Source: Pseudomonadota bacterium
Lineage (GTDB): Bacteria > Pseudomonadota > Gammaproteobacteria > Acidithiobacillales > Acidithiobacillaceae
Reading direction: 5' to 3'
Length of the DNA stretch: 7,846 nucleotides
NCBI GenBank assembly: GCA_021840785.1
Contig: JAKBXD010000088.1
Coordinates: 1 to 7,846, forward strand
In this document: positions 1-5,819 of the stretch, in pieces
Layout of the letters: each line of letters opens with the position of its first letter
Position numbering within the stretch: position 1 is the first letter of the stretch
Notes under the pieces: model-generated
Databases searched by the model: none
What the model saw: only the letters and a program-made list of their open reading frames with translations
What the model was told of the DNA's origin: nothing
Made by a program: the position numbers and the translations under genes

Positions 1-418
1 GGGATTGCTCAACAAGCCACAGATCGGGATAAAAACTGCTGATTAACACGGCCATCAAGCTCAGCCAGATATTAAAAAATCCTAACGCCATGTAGAATAA
101 TAAGATAGAAACCAATGGGACAATAGTCGCGATCCATTTGAGCGCCACGAACTCCCCAGCATTGAGCATATAATTAACGCCCGCTCGCTGTAATCGCTGG
201 TGGATACGCAGCAGAAGGCGGTCCGGAATAAAAATAATCACCGTGGACCGGATGAATTGCACAAGGGGCCAGAACAGGCGTAACCCCTTTGGCAGGGGGT
301 CCATATAATCCCTCGGTGAAGGCTCCATCTGCCGCACCAGCACACCCAGCGCATAGACCAAAAGCCCGACGGAAATCCCGGTGACGAGGGCTACTGATAG
401 TGTCCATAGCGTACTCAT
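1..418 (-). CDS. tadC: Tad pilus inner-membrane platform protein TadC (partial, C-terminus off the left edge)
   Basis: Reading the minus strand from an ATG at 418-416 gives 139 codons with no stop before the window edge, beginning MSTLWTLSVALVTG. A first hydrophobic helix lies at about residues 6-28. A cytoplasmic stretch follows, with an LQRAGVNYMLNAGEFVALK-type segment (about 76-94), then two more hydrophobic segments (about 95-112 and 114-133). The 'RAG...L...EF.ALK' pattern ahead of paired membrane helices is typical of the N-terminal half of TadC, just before the T2SS-F domain, which would lie outside the window. In Tad systems TadB and TadC form the inner-membrane platform that works with the TadA ATPase to assemble Flp pili. 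The start overlaps the tadB stop in an ATGA junction, which implies translational coupling. Position directly after tadB is the family's usual order. The product name rests on membrane layout plus context. Confidence 0.85.
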   Translation of the reverse strand, partial: MSTLWTLSVALVTGISVGLLVYALGVLVRQMEPSPRDYMDPLPKGLRLFWPLVQFIRSTVIIFIPDRLLLRIHQRLQRAGVNYMLNAGEFVALKWIATIVPLVSILLFYMALGFFNIWLSLMAVLISSFYPDLWLVEQS

Positions 419-1266
419 ACCTCAATGCTCACGATTTTTCGAATCCACAAATAGCCGAGCACCTCAAACAGGATGGCGATGGCAAGCACTGCCCAGCCCC
501 GTATCGTAGTGAACAGCGCACCCATGGCCTGCGGTTCGATCTGCAGGAGTGCAAAAACAATCAAAGCCGGTAATGCGGTCATCACCATACCCTGAAGGCG
601 GCCTTGTGCCGTCAATGCTTTAATCTTCTGCTCCATCATCAATCGTTTGCGGATGGTATTTCCCAATCGCGCCAACGTTTCGGCAAGATTGCCCCCCACC
701 TCTCGGCTGATGCGCAGCGCCGAGGATACCAGTTGCGCATCCTGCGACGATACCCGTCGCGCCAGATGGTCGATAGCCTCCTCAAAGGCAACCCCCAGAC
801 GTTGCTCCCGCACCACCAGAGCCAGTTCCTGACTGATAGGCGGGCTCAGATCGCGGGAAAGCCCCTCCATGGCTTGCTGCAAATTGGCGCCACCGCGCAA
901 GCTGCTGGCCAGCATCATGAGAGCATCCGGCAGTTGGACTTGCAGACGATCCAGACGCTGCTTCCGCAACCAGCGCAATACAAAACGCGGCAACAATGCG
1001 GCGAGGGTGGCCGCTGCAATGACCAACACCGGCGACCCCAGCAACAGCCAGACCGTGAGCGGTACAATCAGCACCAGCGCCACGTTCAGCTTCCATAACA
1101 GATCAGGGTCCGCAAAGATGAACAACTCCGCCAACCTGACCTGCCCATCGCGGGCGAAGGTCGCCCGCCCCTTCAACAAGGCCTGTCGGGTTGCCTCCAG
1201 AGCCACAAAAACAAATCCGGCCACCGCAGCGAACACCAGAATACCAAGTACATTTTGGTCTACCAT
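415..1266 (-). CDS. tadB: Tad pilus inner-membrane platform protein TadB (type II secretion F domain)
   Basis: The product is 283 residues from the ATG at 1266-1264. It has an N-terminal membrane helix (about 6-24), a hydrophobic pair at about 60-98, a cytoplasmic T2SS-F domain starting near QLPDALMMLASSLRGG (about 111-126) and C-terminal membrane segments (about 227-243 and 256-275). The 'QLPDAL..LASSLR.G.NL.QA' block and the later 'ISREVGGNLAETLARLGNTI' are hallmark TadB/GspF-type patterns. Role: inner-membrane platform of the Flp/Tad pilus assembly machine. The frame stays open upstream to an ATG at 1419, but the 1266 start has a strong GGAGGA four bases upstream, and the extra 51 residues look like translated leader. 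tadC follows with a 4-bp overlap. No tadA lies directly upstream. Instead the gene faces a divergent regulator, so this tadBC pair may have its own promoter. Confidence 0.92.
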   Translation of the reverse strand: MVDQNVLGILVFAAVAGFVFVALEATRQALLKGRATFARDGQVRLAELFIFADPDLLWKLNVALVLIVPLTVWLLLGSPVLVIAAATLAALLPRFVLRWLRKQRLDRLQVQLPDALMMLASSLRGGANLQQAMEGLSRDLSPPISQELALVVREQRLGVAFEEAIDHLARRVSSQDAQLVSSALRISREVGGNLAETLARLGNTIRKRLMMEQKIKALTAQGRLQGMVMTALPALIVFALLQIEPQAMGALFTTIRGWAVLAIAILFEVLGYLWIRKIVSIEV

Positions 1267-1270
1267 CCGC

Positions 1271-1276
1271 TCCTCC
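1271..1276 (-). promoter_or_regulatory. Ribosome binding site that fixes the tadB start
   Basis: On the minus strand GGAGGA ends four bases before the ATG at 1266-1264. The upstream in-frame ATGs (1419, 1383, 1353) have no comparable Shine-Dalgarno sequence. This favours the 283-residue TadB over the 334-residue version. Confidence 0.75.
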
Positions 1277-1445
1277 ACCCCTTTTTGGATCCGATTACCG
1301 ATTCCCGACGAAATCGCACCAATACCCTGTGGGTTACGCCAGTTTCCGCCCATTACCTCTGGCGCTATTGTGTTTTTCTGCATTAAAACACAATTCACAG
1401 ATCGGCAACAGATATTCAATAATCACGTACTATAAATTATATTTC

Positions 1446-1474
1446 ACTGTATTTGTTTATTATTTTAACGGCAA
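1446..1474 (-). promoter_or_regulatory. Possible promoter for tadBC
   Basis: On the minus strand TTGCCG (1474-1469) and TACAGT (1451-1446) are separated by 17 bases, each matching the sigma-70 consensus at four of six positions. A perfect TATAAT also occurs just downstream (1441-1436) but has no recognisable -35 at normal spacing. The region is AT-rich, so chance matches are likely. Transcription from here would give a leader of about 170 bases before the tadB start at 1266. Confidence 0.3.
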
Positions 1475-1527
1475 ATCAAAAATAATAGCTTCAGAATAGC
1501 CATTATAGCGAACCGTTTCAGTACATA

Positions 1528-1555
1528 TTGACATCAGCACCGAGGGCGGTACTAT
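1528..1555 (+). promoter_or_regulatory. Sigma-70-type promoter for the LuxR-type regulator and OmpA-family gene
   Basis: A perfect -35 box TTGACA (1528-1533) is followed after 16 bases by TACTAT (1550-1555), which matches the -10 consensus at four of six positions. The start of transcription would fall near 1562, about 37 bases before the ATG at 1599. The spacer holds an imperfect dyad (1536-1553), and the -10 is the left arm of a second dyad (1550-1567). The promoter is therefore well placed for control by a bound repressor, possibly the encoded regulator. Confidence 0.55.
1536..1553. promoter_or_regulatory. Candidate operator dyad inside the regulator promoter
   Basis: AGCACC (1536-1541) and GGTACT (1548-1553) form a near-perfect inverted repeat (five of six pairs) around a six-base centre. 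The site sits between the putative -35 and -10 boxes. The left arm shares AGCACC with the repeated AGCACCAT motif upstream of the pilin gene (3521-3700), so one regulator could act at both places. Binding is inferred only. Confidence 0.35.
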
Positions 1556-1567
1556 CGCATCATAGTA
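1550..1567. repeat. Perfect inverted repeat TACTAT-N6-ATAGTA
   Basis: Two perfect six-base arms (1550-1555 and 1562-1567) flank CGCATC. The dyad covers the presumed -10 box and transcription start of the regulator gene, ahead of its ribosome binding site. It could be an operator of the size often bound by helix-turn-helix dimers, or merely a weak AT-rich hairpin. Confidence 0.4.
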
Positions 1568-1598
1568 TAAATTAATCTCCATATCGGAGGGAGCGAAT

Positions 1599-2288
1599 AT
1601 GTGGCTGAACCTACTGGCCCAACCCGCGGCGTGCGGCACGGGTCCTGCACTGAAATGCTACGCATTGGGAAGATCACCCACGGATATCGCCAGAGGATGG
1701 CGAGAGCAGGGCTGGTTCCGACAAATCAAGGTCTATCGCCTGCACCGTCATTGCAAAGGCTGGCAGACGACTTCCTGGTGGCGCTACCCCGCCGGACGCT
1801 GGCCTGCCCTGCCCCGGGAATTGATCGTCCGGGCGCAGCGCGAGGCCACCGCCGGGAACCCACACCCCTACTGCATCACTACGTCCTCGCAACTCGCGAT
1901 GAGTATCCTCTGCAACCTCACGCCCACGCAGATCGCGTTATGCCACCTGGAGATCACCAGAGAACTGAGCCATACGGAACTGAGGGATATCCAGGCGGAG
2001 TTACTAATTCTCTACACTTCCCTCGAAACCAAAGAACCTTTTCACCCGGAACTCACTCCGACGGACTTACGTATTGCCCAAATGCTCGTGGAGGGAATTG
2101 GTCAGCATGAGATTGCGGCCCAGATTGGCCAAAGTGAAAGCACCGTCCGCTCCCGGATCGCCGTCATGTGCAGACGGCACGGGGTACCCAACCGGAGGAT
2201 GCTCTTGGCCCGCCTGCTCAAAACCATCGAAAACAAGAGATCTGGCGGCAAACGATCGTTCCTGAACCAATGGTCACAATCGGAGTGA
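1599..2288 (+). CDS. LuxR-type helix-turn-helix transcriptional regulator with unrecognised N-terminal half
   Basis: The 229-residue product starts at an ATG preceded by a strong GGAGGGAG (1586-1593). Residues about 151-207 form a LuxR/FixJ-type DNA-binding domain: LTPTDLRIAQMLVEGIGQHE, then IAAQIGQSESTVRSRI as the recognition part, then a C-terminal scaffold helix. The usual motif order (L-T..E..I..L...G....EIA...G.S..TV..H) is kept, although the normal lysine/histidine stretch reads SRIAVMCRRHGV. The N-terminal 150 residues are rich in Trp, Cys and Arg (for example GWREQGWFRQIKVYRLHRHC). They show no receiver-domain Asp pattern and no autoinducer-domain signature that I can see, so the input signal is unknown. 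No signal peptide or membrane segment is evident. It is divergent from tadBC, co-transcribed with the OmpA-family gene (5-bp gap), and upstream of the pilin operon, so control of the Tad genes is the likely role. Confidence 0.82.
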   Translation: MWLNLLAQPAACGTGPALKCYALGRSPTDIARGWREQGWFRQIKVYRLHRHCKGWQTTSWWRYPAGRWPALPRELIVRAQREATAGNPHPYCITTSSQLAMSILCNLTPTQIALCHLEITRELSHTELRDIQAELLILYTSLETKEPFHPELTPTDLRIAQMLVEGIGQHEIAAQIGQSESTVRSRIAVMCRRHGVPNRRMLLARLLKTIENKRSGGKRSFLNQWSQSE

Positions 2289-2293
2289 AAAGC

Positions 2294-3436
2294 ATGCGCA
2301 CGTTTATCCTGCGACTCGGTCTGCTACCGCTCTTGTTCACCGGCCCCGCCCTTGCACTGGACGAACCAGGACAGGATTTGCCCTATCTGGGACGTTACCC
2401 TGGCAGTGTCATTGATGGTTACAAAACCGCCCATTATGACGAGATCACCGTTCCTCTCGGTCCCTTGGGCAAAAATGGTTTGACCCGTTCAGAGACCGTA
2501 GAGGGTCAGGTGACGTACATTCGTTACAACGTACCCGAAGACCGTTCTCCCCTGGAATTCATCCGAAACTATCAACAGGCCCTGCGGCACGCAGGGTTTC
2601 AGATCCTTTGGCAATGTGCCAACCTTGGCTGTAGAACCAACGACGCCCCCGTAAACACACTTCTGTGGCGCGGCGCTCCAACCAATTACCAGGGGAATGT
2701 AGAGAACTTTTTGTTTGAGAACGGCCGAATGCTGACCGCCGAGCATCACGCCACCGACGGGGTACGTACCCTGATTTTCATTAATGACAACACGTTGTTT
2801 GGACACTCCCAGATAGCCTCAGTGTATTCTGTGCAAACCAGACCCATGCAAGGCGGTGTGGTCAGCAGCGATGCCGGACAATTGACCAGTGCGGGCATGG
2901 CCGACGCCCTGGCTCAGCGTGGACGTTTCACCATGCACCTGCCCTTCGATTTCAACCAGGCGACCTTGCGCGCGGACGCCCAACCCACCATCATGGCGGT
3001 GTTTCAGCTTATGCAGCAGCATTCTTCCCTGCGGGTACGCCTGGACGGGCATACCGATCCGGTGGGCACCGCCACCTATAACCAGAAGCTGTCGCTGAAT
3101 CGCGCTCTGGCCGTGAAATCAGCGTTGACAGCGCAAGGTATAGAGAGTCGGCGTATTGAGGTCGCCGGATACGGGGCCTCATGTCCTGTAGCATCCAACA
3201 GTACCGACGACGGCCGGGCAAAAAATCGTCGAGTCGAAGTGGTCGCCCTGACTCCCGGTACCACCGCTGGACTCCAACCCGCACACGTGCCGCCGCCCCA
3301 AACCATAGCACCTGCTACAACCAACATTCCCGGCGCTGCACTGGCGAGTGATGCCTTGGATACTGCCCGTAGCGAAACCAGCTATCAGATACAGCAGGGC
3401 GTACGCAACCTGATCCAGGGGGTATTTGGCAACTGA
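2294..3436 (+). CDS. Secreted OmpA-family peptidoglycan-binding protein with DUF4892-like N-terminal domain
   Basis: The 380-residue product starts at the ATG at 2294, with GGAG (2282-2285) eight bases upstream. The in-frame ATGs at 2168 and 2270 lie inside the regulator gene. Residues 1-21 are a Sec signal peptide with an ALA cleavage site. Residues about 23-115 (PGSVIDGYKTAHYDEI..., VEGQVTYIRYNV, two cysteines at 108 and 113) resemble the DUF4892 family; that match is from memory. Residues about 212-320 are an OmpA C-terminal domain: a DFNQATLRADAQ start, DGHTDPVGT, NQKLSLNRA and NRRVEV. Asp255 and Arg270 keep the 15-residue spacing of the pair that binds diaminopimelate in OmpA-like domains. 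A Pro/Thr-rich tail of about 60 residues follows. There is no lipobox and no obvious beta-barrel, so the protein is probably periplasmic and tied to the cell wall. Its place next to Tad genes suggests anchoring or stabilising the pilus apparatus. Confidence 0.85.
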   Translation: MRTFILRLGLLPLLFTGPALALDEPGQDLPYLGRYPGSVIDGYKTAHYDEITVPLGPLGKNGLTRSETVEGQVTYIRYNVPEDRSPLEFIRNYQQALRHAGFQILWQCANLGCRTNDAPVNTLLWRGAPTNYQGNVENFLFENGRMLTAEHHATDGVRTLIFINDNTLFGHSQIASVYSVQTRPMQGGVVSSDAGQLTSAGMADALAQRGRFTMHLPFDFNQATLRADAQPTIMAVFQLMQQHSSLRVRLDGHTDPVGTATYNQKLSLNRALAVKSALTAQGIESRRIEVAGYGASCPVASNSTDDGRAKNRRVEVVALTPGTTAGLQPAHVPPPQTIAPATTNIPGAALASDALDTARSETSYQIQQGVRNLIQGVFGN

Positions 3437-3466
3437 CTACTGCACCTTCCAAACCACCATCATCAG

Positions 3467-3497
3467 AAGCGCCGAAACTTTTCTCCGGCGCTTTCTT
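3467..3497 (+). terminator. Rho-independent terminator after the OmpA-family gene
   Basis: AAGCGCCG (3467-3474) pairs perfectly with CGGCGCTT (3486-3493) around an 11-base loop, and the stem runs into a T-rich tail (TTTCTT). It lies 30 bases after the stop codon and separates the regulator/OmpA transcript from the pilin operon, which therefore needs its own promoter. Confidence 0.8.
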
Positions 3498-3821
3498 ATG
3501 CCGTAATGCCCGGCATTTTTAGCACCATATCCAGGTTACATAATGGCATACAGGCACGTTTACACTAATGTAACATATAGTCGTACAATTTGACTATTAT
3601 AAATATCCATTTGGTGTTGTGCACACCCAGAGCACCATGGTCTCATCCCAAATCACGGCTCCGGAAGAACACCATTTTTATAACAACACGAGAGCACCAT
3701 CGATGATCATTGTATTCATATAATTGCAAAATATATCCAGTGATTATTGACCATATTGCGCAACTATTTTGCCTATGCTTGAATGAACTCGTGGTAGCCA
3801 TCAATTCTTTCAGGAGAACCC
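3498..3821 (+). promoter_or_regulatory. AT-rich intergenic control region of the pilin operon
   Basis: This stretch of about 320 bases has no convincing gene. It holds four copies of an 8-base motif, AGCACCAT at 3521-3528, 3631-3638 and 3693-3700 and AACACCAT at 3668-3675, all on the same strand. It also holds a GGTGT-N5-ACACC dyad (3613-3627), palindromes ATGATCAT (3703-3710) and TTGCGCAA (3756-3763), and a perfect -10 box TATAAT (3719-3724). I read it as the regulated promoter region for the genes from 3822 onward, with several possible protein-binding sites. Confidence 0.55.
3691..3724 (+). promoter_or_regulatory. Candidate activator-dependent promoter of the pilin operon
   Basis: A perfect TATAAT (3719-3724) has no -35 match at 16-18 bases upstream. 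That position is instead occupied by the last copy of the AGAGCACCAT repeat (3691-3700). A good -10, a missing -35 and a repeated site overlapping -35 are what a class II activator-dependent promoter looks like. The transcript would start near 3731, giving a leader of about 90 bases. A weaker alternative is TTTACA (3559-3564) with TACAAT (3584-3589), but its 19-base spacer is long. Confidence 0.4.
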
Positions 3822-4100
3822 ATGAAACCGAACCTAGCTACTCCAACATTTCAGACAGAATGCGGCCAAGGAATGACAGAATATCTGATTATCGTCGCTC
3901 TTATCGCTATCACCGGTATTGCCGTATATTCGTTCTTCGGTCAGACCTTGCGTCATCAGATGGCAGGAATATCTCAGGAATTATCTGGTAAAAAGGCAGA
4001 CTCTGAGATTGGATTAGCCCAAGGTACCGCCGGAGAGGCGACAAACAACGCCGGCAAGCAAAAGAACATGAGCGATTACAAATCAGATATGGGTAAGTAA
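3822..4100 (+). CDS. Small Flp/TadE-like type IVb prepilin
   Basis: The 92-residue product is preceded by AGGAGA (3812-3817). Residues 1-15 form a short hydrophilic leader ending in Gly15. The predicted mature protein starts QGMTEYLIIVALIAITGIAV, with Glu at +5 followed by Tyr, the class IVb (Flp) prepilin signature. The hydrophobic helix spans about 21-40. The remaining 50 residues are hydrophilic and low in complexity, rich in Gly, Lys, Asn and Ala. Cleavage by a TadV/CpaA-type peptidase after Gly15 would leave 77 residues. It is first in its operon and followed by a strong hairpin, which suits a highly expressed pilin subunit. It could be the major Flp pilin or a pseudopilin of TadE type; the sequence does not decide this. 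There are no other cysteines after the leader Cys14, so no disulfide is expected. Confidence 0.85.
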   Translation: MKPNLATPTFQTECGQGMTEYLIIVALIAITGIAVYSFFGQTLRHQMAGISQELSGKKADSEIGLAQGTAGEATNNAGKQKNMSDYKSDMGK

Positions 4101-4113
4101 TTTTCTCTTCGCA

Positions 4114-4133
4114 GGACGGGGCACGCCCCGTCC
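4114..4133 (+). terminator. Strong GC hairpin between the pilin gene and the tadG-like gene (attenuator or mRNA stabiliser)
   Basis: GGACGGGG (4114-4121) and CCCCGTCC (4126-4133) form a perfect 8-bp stem with a CACG tetraloop, 13 bases after the pilin stop. No T-run follows on either strand, so it is not a standard rho-independent terminator. In pilin operons such a hairpin commonly protects the 3' end of the pilin message or lowers downstream expression. This would make the small pilin more abundant than the proteins encoded after it. Confidence 0.5.
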
Positions 4134-4183
4134 GCAATCTGAGGCGACTCCTACCGGTATGCCGCAAATATAACATATATTTT

Positions 4184-4189
4184 GGGGAG
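4184..4189 (+). promoter_or_regulatory. Ribosome binding site supporting the GTG start of the tadG-like gene
   Basis: GGGGAG lies five bases before GTG at 4195-4197. The overlapping ATG at 4190 opens a frame of only 16 codons, and there is no in-frame ATG before the pilin-like helix. GTG is therefore the most reasonable start. Confidence 0.65.
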
Positions 4190-4194
4190 ATGCA

Positions 4195-5805
4195 GTGTTT
4201 CCTATTCTTCGATCACGAGGCGATTCTCCTGCCGCAGTAAAGTATGCAGAATCCGGACAGACGGCGTTATTCTCTGCCCTTCTGATTCCCGTGGTGTTAT
4301 TGGCAGCACTTTTCGTATTCAACACCGGACAGCTATCCGCCGTCAAACTGAAAACCCAGAATGCCGCCGATGCTGCCGCATTCTCCGCCATGCAGATGGA
4401 AGCACGAGAACTCAATTTTATCTCCTACACCAACCGTGCAATGGTTGCCAATCAAGTGGCTATCGGGCAAACCATCAGCCTGGTTTCGTGGACACATTAT
4501 GTAAAAAGTCTTGGCCTGAACATTCAGAGAGCCGGCACAATTGCCTCTTTCATACCTTACGTCGGTCAGGCAATCATGATGATTACCAACGGTATTGCCA
4601 AAGCCGCGATCCTGCTAGATCAAAGCGTTTCCAACGCTGCCAAGGTGGCTCTTCCCGCTCTGGATATCGCCGATGCCGCACTTAGCGGTGCGCAAGAAAT
4701 CTATCATCTATCCAACGGCGCTTTCGATCCCGGAACAGACAACAGCAAACCAGGAGGCGCGATGACCGCAGTAGCTGAACAGACAATCAAAATCAATGAT
4801 CCGGATGCCCGATTAAACGCCATTCTTTCAGCAAGCAATCTTGGGCAGTATTTCAAAAATCGTAGCGACCTTATCCAGCGTTGGGGAGGAGATAAAAATA
4901 GAGCGCAGACACGCATGGCTTATATGATCAACGCGTCACGGGATGGGTTTACGGCGGCTCGGAATGATTTGCCAACACCGTTGCGGCTCTTTAGCTCAAA
5001 AAATTTTTGGGCTTTTGGGTGGGAATTTCGCCGTGCAGGCGGAACGCAGTTAGCGCCTAACCGCGATGGTCGTTATGTCTGGTCTGGGATGGATACGCTG
5101 TCTTTTCACTACTGGCGGAGGGAAGCGGTATTTTTTGGCCGAAAAAAATGGTCTGAAGTACCTTTAGGTTACGGTGCCTCTCAGACCGGTAATGGCAACA
5201 CTTTTCCATACCTTGGCAACTACACCGAAACCCGGGCACAACCGCAAATGCGCTTTCCCGCCAATGACCGCAACGTGCTCTTACCGGCCTATCAAAATTC
5301 CGGGGATATCAATCCCGGCGCCTCTCGCATCGCCGCCAGTCTGTACCCGGACGATCAGGACAGCATGGGCAGCACCGCACTTAAGCGCCCTGGCGCTGAT
5401 AGTAGTCGCGCGACAGCGGGTGGGATTACCCGTTACTGGGACGTCAATCGTCGCAACCAAAAACTCGTGGATGCCAATGGCGATCCGTCAGACATCATGC
5501 CTTTTTACACGGTGGTCGTGGAACATGCACGGGAAAGCATTCGGGATGCAGCAAACGCCCTGCACATCAATCAAATGGCATCCCGCCAGGATATCAACTT
5601 GGTATTACCGCAAAAGGCGCCAGAAGGTCAGGTACGCGCCGTTGCAAAAGCGCAGGTCTACTTCCGTCGTCCTGCGTCAATCTGGCCACGAAACGACAGA
5701 TTCTACGAAAGAGGCAACTTGTTCAGCCCCTTCTGGGAAGCCCATCTCGTCGACTTGGATGCGGCTGACCGTATGCAATACGCCACCATGCTTGGTCTGC
5801 ACTAA
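4195..5805 (+). CDS. tadG: TadG-like Tad pilus-assembly protein
   Basis: The 536-residue product starts at GTG, five bases after GGGGAG (4184-4189). A nearby ATG (4190) is out of frame and stops quickly. Residues 20-42 (SGQTALFSALLIPVVLLAAL) form a pilin-like N-terminal helix with a Gly-Gln processing-type site but Phe instead of Glu at +5, as is usual for TadG rather than true pilins. The following 'QNAADAAAFSAMQMEARELNFISYTNRAMVANQVA' segment (positions 55-89) is characteristic of the Tad/TadG N-terminal family (PF13400-like). The long C-terminal part is predicted periplasmic and rich in Trp, Tyr and Arg. It ends with an AVAKAQVYFRRP...NLFSPFWEAHLVD block (about 482-520) that I associate with proteobacterial TadG-like proteins. 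It probably acts as a membrane-anchored accessory or minor pilin of the Flp pilus. The next gene follows after 14 bp. Confidence 0.8.
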   Translation: MFPILRSRGDSPAAVKYAESGQTALFSALLIPVVLLAALFVFNTGQLSAVKLKTQNAADAAAFSAMQMEARELNFISYTNRAMVANQVAIGQTISLVSWTHYVKSLGLNIQRAGTIASFIPYVGQAIMMITNGIAKAAILLDQSVSNAAKVALPALDIADAALSGAQEIYHLSNGAFDPGTDNSKPGGAMTAVAEQTIKINDPDARLNAILSASNLGQYFKNRSDLIQRWGGDKNRAQTRMAYMINASRDGFTAARNDLPTPLRLFSSKNFWAFGWEFRRAGGTQLAPNRDGRYVWSGMDTLSFHYWRREAVFFGRKKWSEVPLGYGASQTGNGNTFPYLGNYTETRAQPQMRFPANDRNVLLPAYQNSGDINPGASRIAASLYPDDQDSMGSTALKRPGADSSRATAGGITRYWDVNRRNQKLVDANGDPSDIMPFYTVVVEHARESIRDAANALHINQMASRQDINLVLPQKAPEGQVRAVAKAQVYFRRPASIWPRNDRFYERGNLFSPFWEAHLVDLDAADRMQYATMLGLH

Positions 5806-5819
5806 CCTGAGGACAATCC

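Noticed and set aside
869..1435. Long open frame on the plus strand opposite tadB (188 codons)
   Set aside because: It lies antisense to a well-supported tadB, has no ribosome site, and its product is a low-complexity basic sequence typical of a shadow frame.
1601..2110. 169-codon frame overlapping the regulator gene
   Set aside because: It starts at a GTG two bases after the regulator's start in another frame and its product has no recognisable domain. The regulator frame carries a clear helix-turn-helix.
3559..3589. Possible promoter TTTACA...TACAAT upstream of the pilin gene
   Set aside because: The 19-base spacer is long and it lies more than 230 bases from the gene. The perfect TATAAT at 3719-3724 is better placed, so this is kept only as an alternative.
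3710..3991. 93-codon frame running into the small prepilin gene
   Set aside because: No ribosome site and no recognisable product. It overlaps the prepilin gene, which has a clear class IVb signature and a good ribosome site in another frame.
4182..4685. 167-codon frame overlapping the start of the tadG-like gene
   Set aside because: Its product is rich in Arg, Cys and Ser with no domain pattern, while the overlapping tadG-like frame is long and family-typical.
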